From Anastatus disparis (Eukaryota; Arthropoda; Insecta; Hymenoptera; Eupelmidae), in contig JAFFSR010000353.1 of NCBI GenBank assembly GCA_017163975.1, forward strand, positions 2,174,501-2,238,500: DNA of 64,000 bases. Direction: 5' to 3'. The notes under the pieces are model-generated. The model was given only the letters and a program-made list of their open reading frames with translations. It had not been told where the DNA came from and did not search any database. The translations under genes were made by a program, and so were the position numbers. Positions 23,545 to 35,539 of the stretch are shown in pieces. Position 1 is the first letter of the stretch; each line of letters begins with the position of its first letter.

Positions 23545-24895
23545 CTTTATTCAACTCATGCTTGTAGAAACACCCTTCAATATCCTCATTGGCTAAATCT
23601 TTTAGAAAGTAAACCGGTGGCTGGCTTACTACTCGAATACGGGTAATTTTAAATAGTTACAACGTCCATCCACCCTTGTACCCTTTCGCAAATACATTTC
23701 TTGCTTGACTGCCTACTAGGTCACCGATGCTAAAACTTGAATATGGTGGATTGAAAAAGTTATAGCCAGTATAAGTTAATACAATTTCATATATATATAG
23801 ATATAGCCCCAATGTACATGATGTCATGAGTTTATCTGTACTCGTAACGTCACATCAATTTTTAACTGCCTCTATCTCTTTGAGTTTTCATTTTTATGAC
23901 AAAAGAAAAAATACTAGTCCATTATTTTTTCTTTTTCTAAATGACGGATATAATGGATTTTAAAAAAATTTTCATGCAACATCCCAATTAAATTTTTGTT
24001 AGATTGATTAAAGAGCGTGGTACAATAAGGTAGACGAAATGACACCCCACATAGATTTAGAATTTGGTTGAATGGATAGTCGACATATATCGAATATTGA
24101 TTTTTAAAATCATCAACCCCCACCTCCAAAAAAACCCGTTTCGTCATTAATTTTTTTTTTTTTTTTTTTGACATCTCAATTACAATTACGCAGTTCAGAG
24201 GAATTCTTTGCATAAATATTTTTGCATAAATACGCATAAAAAAATGTCCTCCTTGAATTTTTAACCTAACAACTTAGGCTAAGAAAGCTCCTAAAATCTT
24301 AAAATTGCTTTCAGGACTCGCCATTTGAAGGTGTAAAAAATATATTTAGTAAAAAGTTTTGAAAAAATGGTCTTAGAAAGTTATAATTTTTTCAGATTGT
24401 TTGGAGTGGGGTGCCATATCTAAAAGTCGAAAAAAACACTTTTTTAACGCTTTTTAGTGGTTTTTTCCACTAACGCCAATAACAATAAATCTAACAGCAT
24501 TTTTTAATTTCACGGTAAAAAATACGTCAAAAATATGAACTATACTTGTAAAAAATATTTTTATATTATTCACTAGAAATTGAAAACAGAGAAGTAATCT
24601 GCTTTAAGCATGTCAGAAGTACTATCTTTTCTTGTATGGTGTTTGAATAAACATTTGAAATCTTCTTAACATTATATTATACATATTTTTTATTCGTTTT
24701 TTTGTAGAATGTAGTAGTACCATAAATCTTACTTTTAATACCTTATGGAAGGATACAAAGAGCAGAAGAAAGTCTTTTCTGCTTTTTTCAAAAGTTTTCG
24801 CTGTATTTAATCTTAAAATGAACAAATTTTTTTTCAATAACAAGTTAATGTTTTCTACGCATTAACCTTCTACATGACACATAAACTAATTTTCT
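23545..24895. other. Intergenic; no gene seen
   Basis: AT-rich sequence with a 22-base T run near 24149. ACACCCCAC (~24041) and GTGGGGTGCC (~24407) are an inverted pair that might mark the ends of another element, but the rest does not pair convincingly. Confidence 0.5.
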
Positions 24896-24985
24896 TTTGT
24901 AAAAAAGTCAGAGGTACTTGTTCGGGATTTGAACCCAATACATTCAGATTGGAAAGCCTTATCCGTCACGCCACCGCACTTTCAC
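24896..24985 (-). repeat. tRNA-derived SINE head (and a partial second copy)
   Basis: On the minus strand AGTGCGGTGGCGTGACGGAT resembles an RNA polymerase III A box and GGGTTCAAATCCC is a good B box. Together they give a tRNA-like 5' region followed by GTACCTCTGACTTTTTTAC. A second copy with the middle deleted follows at 25028-25068 (AGTGCGCTGGCGTAACG). No acceptor stem closes, so it is not a functional tRNA. Confidence 0.55.
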
Positions 24986-25068
24986 AAAATGAATAGATAA
25001 CAGAATAATTATAATCCAGATTAAAAAGTCAGAGTCTTATACGTTACGCCAGCGCACTCTCACAAAAT

Positions 25069-25509
25069 GAATAGATAATAGATTGATTATATTTAATAAT
25101 TGATTAAGAATTACCCTAAACTTTTTTAGATTTTTTCCGGACTTATTTTAGGAGATATAGAACATCAAAGTTGGACGTTTTCCTAGTTTTTGCGATTTTT
25201 TACCACCTACAGTGAATTATGTATAATTAAAGCTCCAGAACACAACAATTTTCATTATAGGTTTTAATGTAATTTTTTTTTAAGGAAATTTTGTCAATTT
25301 CTCAAAAAAAACATTTCTAAAGCAATATTAATTTACTCATACTGACATGTCAAATTTATAACTTAGAATCTGAAAATTTTCAAGTTTGATCATCCAGACC
25401 AATATAAAAAAATTCATAAAGATAGCTTTTTTATTACAAAAGTATTGGCATATGTCACAAAATAACAATTGAGCGAGCTGTACTCTTTGTTAAAGATTAA
25501 AATAGTAGT
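25069..25509. other. Intergenic; no gene seen
   Basis: AT-rich sequence without recognisable frames. Confidence 0.45.
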
Positions 25510-27514
25510 TAAATTAATTTATTTATTGAAACTAGCAACGGGCATAAGCCCATAAATACAAAAAGAATGTTAACAATATTGGAATAATAGGTGCTAAACA
25601 GAGGTTCTCGAAAATCATTATCTGCAAACTAACCATTCCTCCCAATCATACTTGACTCACTCACTTACATAGCATTAAAATATAATATTCAAACGTAGTA
25701 ACAGACCAATATAATAAAACTAATTAAAATCCAGAATACATTTTGAATTTTATACAACCTAGTACAAAGAGTCATTGAATATATTGAGCCAGTTTTCATA
25801 TCTATTAAACACCATCGCGAATCGTAAAGAAGGTTAATGTAAACAAGAAGAAATCTCCTCGCCACCTCCTCAATAGCTGCTATCTGACATTGCAAATAAG
25901 GTCTCCATAAATTCGAAGCATAACCAATCGATGAATAAATATAAGAGTAATATAACACTCTATAGGATTCAGGCTTCTTAAACTTACAAGGAGAGTGCAT
26001 TGCATTTGGGTCTCGGATTTTCTTTTAGCTTTGGGATCTTTTTCTTACATAAAATCATAAAAAAGCCGCGTCCGTTCGGTCCAACGCTCAATTTTTTCCG
26101 AGTTATGAGCAATTTTGTCTGTTTTGTTGAAAAATTTGCATCTGCTTTATAATTTTACAGTTTTCGAACTACTTACTTTTATAAGGTTTTTACTGATTGC
26201 ATATAAAAGTTAAGATTAAAACCTTTCGATTAAAAAAAAAACGTGTCCAAAAAACTTGAGTTGTTAAAAAGTTACGAGGGAATAAAAATAGCGTAAATAT
26301 TTAGCTGAAAATATGCATAGAAAATAAATGCAACATTTTAGTCAGAAATTCATTTCAATTTTCATCTTTTCATAAGTTTTTAACAACTTGAGTTTTTTGG
26401 TCACGTTTTTTTTAATCGAAAGGTTTTAATCTTAACTTTAATATGCAATCAGTAAAAACCTTATAAAAGTAAGTAGTTCGAAAACTGTAAAATTATAAAG
26501 TAGATGCAAATTTTTCAACAAAACAGACAAAACTGCTCATAACTCGGAAAAAATCGAGCGTTGGACCGAACGGACGCGGCTTTTTTTATGATTTTATGTA
26601 ACAAAAAAGATCCCAAAGCTAAAAGAAAATCTGAGACCCAAATGCAATGCACTCTCCTTGTTAGTAGTAAAACGCTTGACAAAACCGATAATTTTAGTTA
26701 CCTTATTTATAACATGATTGAAATGTCTGTCAAACAGCAACCTAGAGTCAAAAATAACACCTGAATCCCTAATCTCATCGACTCTAGAAAGCAAGAAATC
26801 ACCCATATAATAGTCATGCCTAAAGCCCAAAGATCTCGAAAAGGTTATGATAGCACATTTAGATAAATTACACAATAATCCATTTAAAGAGCACCATTCA
26901 TAAAATGATGCAATATCGTTCTAGAGTAGAACAGCATCCTCACTGGATACTACTTCTCTTAATATTTTCGTATTGCCCGCAAACAGCAGAAATTTACTGT
27001 TTAGTTACACCTTTAACATCATTGGTAAAAATCAAAAACAATAATGGGCCTAAATAAGTCCCCTATCCTACTCTAGATAACACTTAAATCAACTCCGAAA
27101 TAAATGATTTAATTTTAACCCTTTGAGTTCTAACTCTCAAGTACCATTTAAACCAGTTTAACAAATTATCTCTAACACGATAAAATTCAAGCTCAGACAA
27201 TAGCAAATCAATGTTCACGGTGTTAAAGGCTCGACTTAAATCTGCCTAAAAAGAATTAATTGATGTACGCTTATCAACGCAATCCATAATGTTGTTAACA
27301 TAAATACTAAGGTTCGTAATTGTAGATTTACCTCAAGAAAACTCGTGTTGTTCATAAATCAGAAACGCATTAAAATAACTGATTAATCTATTATATACTA
27401 ATTTAACCAACGGCTTCGCAAAAACATTATACTTGTTAATTGGCCTATGATTATTGAAATTAGTATTATCACTATTTTCATACAAAGAAGTCATATATGG
27501 CATCTTCCAGGCTA
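25510..27514 (-). pseudogene. 3' half of an EN-RT non-LTR retrotransposon (reverse transcriptase), with MITE F inside
   Basis: Read from 27512 downward, the frame gives WKMPYMTSLYENSDN and NNHRPINKYNVFAKPL, then a degraded ADLSRAFNTV block. The thumb follows (CNLSKCAIITFSRS, VIFDSRLLFDRHFNHVINK, IGFVKRFTT) and, beyond MITE F, CKFKKPESYRVLYY, YSSIGYASNLWRPYL and AAIEEVARRFLL. The 3' tail carries AATAAATAAATTAATTT near 25511-25528. The catalytic (Y/F)ADD block is not readable and several stops are present. Its 5' half is on the far side of the giant palindrome at 32907-34330. It is jockey/CR1-like by motif order; clade unresolved. Confidence 0.85.
25987..26660. mobile_element. MITE F, 674 bp, TTA target duplication (Harbinger-like)
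   Basis: Inverted ends CAAGGAGAGTGCATTGCATT / AATGCAATGCACTCTCCTTG are flanked by TTA at 25984-25986 and 26661-26663. Arms of ~280 bp pair throughout (CTTTTAGCTTTGGGATC; GCCGCGTCCGTTCGGTCCAA; CTTGAGTTGTTAAAAA). Removing the element and one TTA joins the thumb reading frame of the host non-LTR element without a shift, confirming the boundaries. A 3-bp TWA-type duplication fits the PIF/Harbinger group; this assignment is inference. Confidence 0.8.
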
Positions 27515-27686
27515 CACTGAAAAAAAAGCCGATTGCACACGCTGCGGAGTCGATTGTTGTGAATGATTCAGACAACATTCGCAGCTATTAATAACGGAAA
27601 ATCGCAATATAAGAGTGCGTAACAATATCGCAGCCAATCATTCCAACTTTCTGTATAAAAGATTACATTGATCGGAGCAGAGCGCT

Positions 27687-27860
27687 GCGACTAAGCTGCG
27701 TTGTGGCTCGCTACAGCTCTCCGTAGTCTACGGCACAGAAAGCTGAATCCAAGCCCAGCGACTAAACTGCTTTGTCGCTCGCTACGGCTCTCCGTAGTCT
27801 ACGGCACATAAAGCTGAATCCGAATACAGCGATTTGTTGCGTGGTCGCTCGCTTTGAATG
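27687..27860 (+). repeat. 71-bp subterminal tandem repeats in the left arm of element G
   Basis: GCGACTAAGCTGCG, GCGACTAAACTGCT and GCGATTTGTTGCG start at 27687, 27758 and 27829, exactly 71 bases apart. Each of the first two units continues through CTCTCCGTAGTCTACGGCAC and AAAGCTGAATCC. Each carries the palindrome CCGTAGTCTACGG. GC content is far above the surroundings. Confidence 0.8.
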
Positions 27861-29396
27861 ACGATCTCAAGCATTGCGACAACGCTTTGAACACACTTGC
27901 TTGATTAATAAATAACATTGAAAAAATGATAATTTTTTACTTCCTTTTATATTTTTTTTTAATGTTCATGTAATTATGTAAATTCATAATTTTGAACTAT
28001 TTTTAAAAATTTATAATTTATAAATACAGTTATTAATGCTTTAATATCCTTGATTATTTTTTTTTTATTTTTAGATTTATTAGGACATATTTAAAGTTAA
28101 ATAATTAAAAAACTATACTGACAAATCTATTAACAAATCTAAAAATAAAACAAATAAAAAATTGAGAAAGAAAATAACTTTTTTAACAAACAATTTATGT
28201 GATTATGGATAATAACATTTATGCAGTTATTACTAAGCATTAGATTACCTTAATTATATTGTTCAAAATTTCATTCGCAAGTTGTATTCACTTGCCGTAA
28301 AAGGGAAAATATTTACAGATGATTTTTATGCTATTTTAAATTCTTAATTAATTTAGGTACATAATAAATAATTGATAAATATTTCCAAGTAAAAAATACT
28401 CAAAGCCTGGTAGAACTAAGATTTATTGGTAATATCGTCACTACATATTTATAGATGATATCTGATAAAAATGTATTTGTACGTTTTCTTCAAAACAAAG
28501 TGCGTTTGAAGAAAGAAAATCTTATGATTGATTAAAAATGACTGTTTTAAATACTTTTCCGCAAATTCAGGTGTTTTTAGAAATTTTCTTCGTTATCGCT
28601 GAAATTTATTCGTTCTTTATAAAAAAAATATTAAGTCAAGTCATTAGATATCAAATCAACTAGGCAGTTTTTGTGTATATTCAATAGTGATTTTTCACCT
28701 AACAGGTAAGGTAAAAAGTCTACATATTGTCATTTAAAAAAATTCAATCATATTGTACACGTTATTTTCAACAAAAATAGTTCTATTAAGTTTTTACAAT
28801 AGTTTAATACTTTTTAATAGAAAATTTGTTGAATCATTAATTTAACCAAAAAATTTGAGTAAATAAAAATATTCCATTACTTTGAATTTTCGACCATAAA
28901 ATTCTTTATTTATATTTTGGAAACCAAATGGAACATATTCCCAGACTCATTGGTTTTTATTATTTAGCCGTGTAAATTGATGTGAAATTTTTCGTATGTA
29001 TATATATATATCTACAAGTTCTATGGATTTAATGTTATAACTAAGAGTATTATTTTATTATAATTTCATAAAATGGAATAAAATAATATATGAACGAAAA
29101 TTATTTTAAATAAATTTCAAAGATATATTGGTACATCTTTAAAAGTTGAAACTTTAAATATCACTTTATTCAAACAATTTTTAAACAGTGACTATTCTAT
29201 TACATTAAAAAATACACAACTGTTTGCGAATAAATTATTCTTTTTTGAAACTGTTAAACAAAATTCATTTTTTTAAAAGCTATATTGCACGGTACCTTGA
29301 AAATTTCATTAATAGTATCAAATATTTTCTAAAAATGATAAGAATGGCTTTTGCATAAATGGTATGGAAAAAAGCAAATCTTTGAAGGTTCTTTCA

Positions 29397-29609
29397 TTAA
29401 GGCGACTTCGGATTTTAGGTTAGGTTTTATTTTTGAGTTTACAAATTACTCTTTCAATATGTAAAATTTTTGAGATTTTTTAATTTTCCACCATTCTACG
29501 GATTATAATTAATGATGGAAAATTAAAAAATCCAAAAAATTTTAAAAACTGAAAGAGTAATTTGTAAACTACAAAATGAAATTCAACCGAACTTCCGTAG
29601 TCGCCTTAA
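29397..29609. mobile_element. MITE family C, copy 1 (213 bp)
   Basis: TTAA at each end, with inverted ends GGCGACTTCGGATTTTAGGT / CGGAAGTTCGG-type (ACTTCCGTAGTCGCC at the right). A near-identical copy of the same length is at 58150-58362. It sits at the inner edge of the left arm of element G. Confidence 0.85.
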
Positions 29610-30596
29610 ATATAATTTAAACCACAAGAGAGGTTGAGATTTGAGACCTTGAGACACCTTGAGATTTGTTTTATTGAAGGAAATGTATCTGCCTGAACCT
29701 TAAAGGAACGGTAACTGGTCATTCGACCGTATGTTTTGCGAAACCAAATATATAAAGCATTTAATTAAAAATATATGTTGTTGTACAGTACTAAATATTT
29801 ATGTTGTTTGAACAAATAATATAAATAATTATAAGACATAGGTTTTAATTAAAAAATCTTATCTAAATTTTTAAATGTAAATGTAATTGCATTCATAAAA
29901 TAAAGTTTTAATAAAATATTTGTTTGAAATTAAGAAAGAATTTTTACACAATTTTATACAATGAGAAAATAAATTAACTGTTAAGTTATACTGACTTCGA
30001 TACACGAAGAAAGATTTTTTCTTTAAAACTCAGTGTACGTTTGCCTACGTATATGTATAAAAATTTACATCTAGAAATTCCGGGTAAGACCACTGTAATA
30101 GAATGAAGGGTTCATTCTTGGAAGTGCTTTTCTTTCACGCGAATTCTTCATTCACGTGAACGTTTCTTGGGCATGCGTGCACTTGATTTCTCAGTACACA
30201 TTTCGGCGATTCACCTTATATTCTTTTAGTTTACACTTCAATACTTGATGCCTCAATACGATGCACAGAAAATCAGAGTGCTCGACCGTGAAATCACGAG
30301 CCACTAACATATAGTAACAAGATGAATAATAGACTATATAAATAACATGAAGTTCTTCCTATTATAGTAAGCAAGCACTCTGCCGTAAGAGGTCGCTAAA
30401 TTTTACACTTTGTTTTAAAGAAAAAATATTTTTCCGTGTACTGCGAAATGCGCACGTCTTAACAGTTAAAATCACAATAATTAAACAATTTTTATTTATT
30501 TAAATTTAAACATTCAGTATATAAATGAAATATGAGAAATAAGAAATAAAATATATTTTGAGTCTTCCAACGTTTTCTTGATTATATTAGTTATTG
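29610..30596. other. Unique centre of element G; no gene seen
   Basis: AT-rich with a moderately GC-richer patch (30080-30300). No frame of note and no similarity to the arms. Confidence 0.5.
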
Positions 30597-30651
30597 TAAA
30601 AAAAACAATTCTTTGATTAGAAAAAGACGAATATACTCGACCTACTCTTAA
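30597..30651. repeat. Right-end fragment of a MITE-B-like element
   Basis: CAATTCTTTGATTAGAAAAA followed by GACGAATATACTCGACCTAC and TCTTAA matches the right terminus of family B, ending at TTAA 30648-30651. No left end is present. Confidence 0.6.
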
Positions 30652-31410
30652 ATTTTTTGTTTTTGTTTTCTTAAAAATTATTTGCGTAGTTTAAAATATA
30701 TTTAATAAAAGAACCTTCGAAAATTTGCCTTTTCCATACCATTTATGCAAAAACCATTCATATCATTTTTAGAAAATATTTGGAAATTTTCAAGGTACCG
30801 TGCAATATAGCTTTTAAAAAAATGAGTTTTGTTTAATAGTTTCAAAACAGAATAATTTATTCGCAAACAGTTGTGTATTTTTTAATGTAATAGAATAGTT
30901 ACTGTTTAAAAATTATTTGAAAAAAGTGATATTTTAAGTTTCAACTTTTAAAGATGTACCAATATATCTTTGAAATTTATTTAAAATAATTTTCGTTCAT
31001 ATATTATTTTATTCCATTTTATGAAATTATAATAAAATAATACTCTTAGTTATAACATCAAATCCATAGAACTTGTAGATATATATATACGTAATATACA
31101 TACGAAAAATATCACATCAATTTACACGGCTAAATAATAAAAACCAATGAGTCTGGGAATATGTTCCATTTGGTTTCCAAAATATAAATAAAGAATTTTA
31201 TGGTCGAAAATTCAAAGTAATGGAATATTTTTATTTACTCAAATTTTTTGGTTAAATTAATGATTCAACAAATTTTCTATTAAAAAGTATTAAACTATTG
31301 TAAAAACTTAATAGAACTATTTTTGTTGAAAATAACGTGTACAATATGATTGAATTTTTTTAAATGACAATATGTAGACTTTTTACCTTACCCGTTAGGT
31401 GAAAAATCAC

Positions 31411-32066
31411 TATTGAATATACACAAAAACTACCTAAGTTGATTTGATATTTAATGACTTAATATTTTTTTATAAAGAACGAATAAATTTCAGCGATAAC
31501 GAAGAAAATTTCTAAAAACACCTGAATTTGCGGAAAAGTATTTAAAACAGTCATTTTTAATCAATCATAAGATTTTCTTTCTTCAAACGCACTTTGTTTT
31601 GAAGAAAACGGACAAATACATTTTTATCAGATATCATCCATAAATATGTAGTGACGATATTACCAATAAATCTTAGTTCTACCAGGCTTTGAGTATTTTT
31701 TACTTGGAAATATTTATCAATTATTTATTATTTATTACTATTGAATATACACAAAAACTACTTAAGTTGATTTGATATTTAATGACTTAATATTTTTTTA
31801 TAAAGAACGAATAAATTTCAGCGATAACGAAGAAAATTTCTAAAAACACCTGAATTTGCGGAAAAGTATTTAAAACAGTCATTTTTAATCAATCATAAGA
31901 TTTTCTTTCTTCAAACGCACTTTGTTTTGAAGAAAACGTACAAATACATTTTTATCAGATATCATCCATAAATATGTAGTGACGATATTACCAATAAATC
32001 TTAGTTCTACCAGGCTTTGAGTATTTTTTACTTGGAAATATTTATCAATTTTTTATTATGCACCTA
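31411..32066 (+). repeat. 328-bp tandem duplication in one arm of element G
   Basis: TATTGAATATACACAAAAAC begins at 31411 and again at 31739. The two units differ only at scattered bases (ACCTAAG/ACTTAAG, CGGACAAAT/CGTACAAAT). The left arm has a single copy, and the duplication accounts for the arm-length difference. Confidence 0.85.
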
Positions 32067-32559
32067 AATTAATTAAGAATTTAAAATAGCATAAAAATCA
32101 TCTGTAAATATTTTCCCTTTTACGGCAAATGAATACAACTTGCGTATAAAATTTTGAACAATATAATTAAGGCAATCTAATGTTTAGTAATAACTTCATA
32201 AATGTTATTATCCATAATCACATAAATTGTTTGTTAAAAAAAGTTATTTTTTTTCTCAATTTTTTATTTGTTTTATTTTTAGATTTGTTAATAGATTTAT
32301 TAGTATAGTTTTTTAATTATTTAACTTTAAATATGTCCTAATAAATCTAAAAATAAAAAAAAATAATCAAGGATATTAAAGCATTAATAACTGTATTTAT
32401 AAATTATAAATTTTTAAAAATAGTTCAGAATTATGAATTCACATAATTACATGAACATTAAAAAAAAAATATAAAAGGAAGTAAAAATTATCATTTTTCT
32501 AATGTTATTTATTAATCAAGCAAGTGTGTTCAAAGCGTTGTCGCAATGCTTGAGATCGT

Positions 32560-32733
32560 CATTCAAAGCGAGCGACCACGCAATAAATCGCTGTATTCGG
32601 ATTCAGCTTTCTGTGCCGTAGATTACGGAGAGCCGTAGCGAGCGACAAAGCAGTTTAGTCGCTGGGCTTGGATTCAGCTTTCTGTGCCGTAGACTACGGA
32701 GAGCTGTAGCGAGCCACAACGCAGCTTAGTCGC
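32560..32733 (-). repeat. 71-bp subterminal repeats in the right arm of element G
   Basis: Mirror image of the left-arm block: CCGTAGACTACGG or CCGTAGATTACGG in each unit and GCGAGCGACAAAGCAGTTTA. The second palindrome has a point change here, showing the arms have begun to diverge. Confidence 0.75.
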
Positions 32734-32906
32734 AGCGCTCTGCTCCGATCAATGTAATCTTTTATACAGAAAGTTGGAATGATTGGCTGCGATATTGTTA
32801 CGCACTCTTATATTGCGATTTTCCGTTATTAATAGCTGCGAATGTTGTCTGAATCATTCACAACAATCGACTCCGCAGCGTGTGCAATCGGCTTTTTTTT
32901 TCAGTG

Positions 32907-34330
32907 TAGCGGATAGTATCCGTTTCTTGAAGAAAGATTAAAAAATGTGGTCAACCATCAAGTAATCCTGGGTGCAATATGTTTAACAATACAAGCATGG
33001 ACACCATCCGTCCCAGGAAAGCTATTCACATCCGAATCATCAATGCAACGCTCAACCTCTTCACGTGTAAATTCAATATCAGTAATAGATCCCAGTAGAC
33101 TCTCTTCATCATTTAAAGAACCCAACCTCTCATCAGTATATACCGATTGAAATTTTCCTGCGAAAAGATCATCAATCTTTTTACTATCATCCCCCACATT
33201 TTCGTTAAGATGCATCACACTCGAATATGAATGTGATCCATCCATGGTATTTTCATAATAAAAAAACGCTTCAGGTTTATCTTTAATCGCACCCTCTGTA
33301 TTATTTATATAAATATTCTCATCTTTATCTATTAATGCACTACACTCAGATCTAGACATTTTGAATAAATTATAAAACTTAGTGGACCCTGTCACTTTAT
33401 ACAGTTTATGATATTTCTTTTTCAATATAATTTTACTTTTTAAAGCCGAAGAGAACCACCCTGGAAATTTTTATTATACAAATCTTTGGTACGCAGACTG
33501 AAATACAATCACTTAACATCGCATGAAATTCATTCAATGCACTATCCAGATCAACCAATTTATGATCAATGCCAGGTAAATCAAAACCACTAAAAAACGT
33601 TTCAAGACGATTAAAATCAGTTCTTTTAAAATTATAAATATATTCCTCAATCAATAAAAGACAATGCAGTTTCAAAGGAATTTCCATAACCAATGGACAG
33701 TGAAAACTGTTACATGCAAATACAGAGTCTATAGAGTCATCCAAGTTGAAATCATCAAAATTAGAGAAATATAAATCTAATGTATTACTAGCGTTGTTTT
33801 TGTAATTATTGAATTGCAAAAGACCATACTATGTACAAAAATCCATCAGTAAATTAACCGCCTGCCTGACATTCACATTACTATGGTGACCCCTCACCCA
33901 TACATCCCTATCAACATTATACCAACTGAATCCTGGCAAGTTGAAATCACTCAGTGATAAAACTTGGGGTAGTATATTATAATGAGCGAACTGTACCAAC
34001 AAATCATGTAAATTATCAATAAAAGATTCAAAGTGAGTCAATTTGCCAGCAATCAGGCCTGGTAATAAATAAGCAGATATCATTACAAAAAATTCACTTC
34101 CAATACAAATTTTTAAAGCCAGCATTTCAAACATATTGTTTTTCAAAGGCAACACTTGAAATTTCAAATGACTTTTCACTTCCACTAGAACTTCATCATC
34201 AGATGACTTAACGCTTGAAAATAGTGATCTGTCACATCGTACCACGTTGTAACCTCTCAAGCCCAATTCACCGCTCTTCACATCTTCATGTAACCAAGTT
34301 TCAGTTACAACAATTATATCTTGAAATAGC
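32907..34330 (-). pseudogene. 5' half of the EN-RT non-LTR element (endonuclease to RT start)
   Basis: This half continues the element whose 3' half is at 25510-27514. On the minus strand the endonuclease begins IIVVTETWLHEDV (~34300) and includes GLRGYNVVRCDR, LSLSDFNLPGFSWYN (the D-x-N catalytic block) and, after a stop near 33830, NNASNTLDLYF and CNSFHCPLV (an S-x-H-x-P-like end). The linker frame 32958-33425 has SSVMHLNENVGDDSKKIDDL and the RT entry FTREEVERCIDDSD, FPGTDGVHACIVKHIAPRIT. Several stops interrupt it. The palindrome G splits the RT right after GYYPL. Confidence 0.8.
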
Positions 34331-34439
34331 GAGACTATTTATTTTCAAAAGAAACTGGCGTGCTAACAATTCTCGAAATATCATTAATATACTTGATAAA
34401 AATGTCATTTTTACTAGCATCGGTGCGCGCATTTATTCC

Positions 34440-34735
34440 AGTATCAGCTTCTTCATATGAGCCTGTAGTTTCTTAGTCAAATCTGCCCAGCCACAATATT
34501 CTCACCGAAGATTTCTTTTTTATGAAGCAATATCCAAAGTACATCTTCCTCATTCAAGTTGAATACGCAAAAGCCTTTTCCTGTCATGAGAGAATGATTT
34601 TCCAAGTTTATCAACTGCAATAGATTCCAAATCAAACGGCAACTTTAGCTTAGAGCTAATAAAATATTTCTTTACGGTTGAAAGATCAACTTTAGCAGCA
34701 GTGGGGAAATCAGAACAGAAATGTAACAATAACCA
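34440..34735 (-). pseudogene. Probable ORF1 tail of the same non-LTR element
   Basis: The minus strand reads VDLSTVKKYFISSKLKLPFD and LESIAVDKLGKSFSHDRKRL in one frame, upstream of the endonuclease and in the same orientation. That is the position and style expected of ORF1. MITE R lies just beyond. Identification rests on context only. Confidence 0.4.
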
Positions 34736-34738
34736 ATA

Positions 34739-34872
34739 CTAATAGCACACTAACGTTTTTAAGACATTGCAAAAGACATTCATACGTCTTCTGCGGATAT
34801 ATAACGGTCGTAAAACGTTTTTAAAGCGTCGAAAATATCTGTCGACCTTTTTTCGACGTTTTGTGTTATTAG
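34739..34872. mobile_element. Small MITE R (~134 bp)
   Basis: Ends CTAATAGCACACTAACGTTT / CGACGTTTTGTGTTATTAG are inverted copies. The interior repeats CGTTTTTAA and CGTC-type blocks (AAAACGTTTTTAAAGCGTCG). Confidence 0.6.
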
Positions 34873-35467
34873 GGAAGAGTTTGACATCTTAAATTATTTC
34901 CAAAAGTAACTGAAGCGTCTCAGAACAAAAATGGCTAAGTTCATTTTTTTGAAAATTGAGTTATTAAGTAATTCATATTTTTTAGTATATTTTCTATTAT
35001 ATTTAACTATAAAATTTTAAAAAATTTGATTTTTCAATTTTTTTTTGTATATTAAAAAACTGCTGCAAATAAAAAAAGCGCAAAGTCCATTGAACTTGCT
35101 TATCAAAAATGGTCAAGTCCAATTTTAATTTTAAGAATAGAGTATATAGGTATTTTTATGAATATACACACGCGTATACTTACATATACACATAATACGC
35201 TTACAAATACACACTCGTAAGCATATGCAATAATAATAATTATTATTATTTTGTTGAAAATTTATAAAATTTTTATATTGTTATAATTATTATGTTAATA
35301 TTATGTTCATAAATTGTTTAATTAATTTCCTTGTGCAAAAAACATTGATAAAAAATAAAAAAAACAATTTTTTGTTGAATGCTAGACTTTTTTTAATTTT
35401 ATGATTAAATATAGTAGAAAATAGAATAAAAAATATGAATGACTTAATAAATCAATTTTTCCAAAAG
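34873..35467. other. Intergenic; no gene seen
   Basis: AT-rich with a purine/pyrimidine ACAC…ATAC stretch at 35165-35225. No frame. Confidence 0.45.
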
Positions 35468-35539
35468 TTTTCCGGTGATTAAACTCCGGTCCATTACAGC
35501 ATGAGCCAAGAGCCTTAGTCCCTGCGCTACCACCTATTC
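35468..35539 (-). repeat. tRNA-like SINE head remnant
   Basis: The minus strand reads GGTGGTAGCGCAGGGACTAA (A-box like) and GGAGTTTAATCACCGG (degraded B box) at the correct spacing. It is too diverged for a functional tRNA. Confidence 0.45.

Larger units (their letters stand above)
27515..32906. mobile_element. Giant palindromic element G, 5.39 kb, TA target duplication
   Basis: The left arm 27515-29400 and right arm 30702-32906 are long, nearly identical inverted copies ending in CACTGAAAAAAAAGCC / GGCTTTTTTTTTTCAGTG. TA flanks both sides (27513-27514 and 32907-32908). Removing the element plus one TA restores the host frame (…RNGYYPL then AWKMPYM…). No credible coding frame exists anywhere inside it. 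The right arm is longer because of a 328-bp tandem duplication. TA target and CACTG start suggest a Tc1/mariner-like mobiliser, but the size and arm length are unusual. The 1.3-kb centre holds MITE C1 and a half MITE B. Confidence 0.85.

Noticed and set aside
24896..24985. Functional tRNA gene
   Set aside because: Only A- and B-box-like segments are present; the acceptor and anticodon stems do not close.
27333..27578. 81-codon protein starting inside the giant palindrome
   Set aside because: The first third comes from the palindrome end by chance readthrough; only the part from WKMPYM on belongs to the reverse transcriptase.
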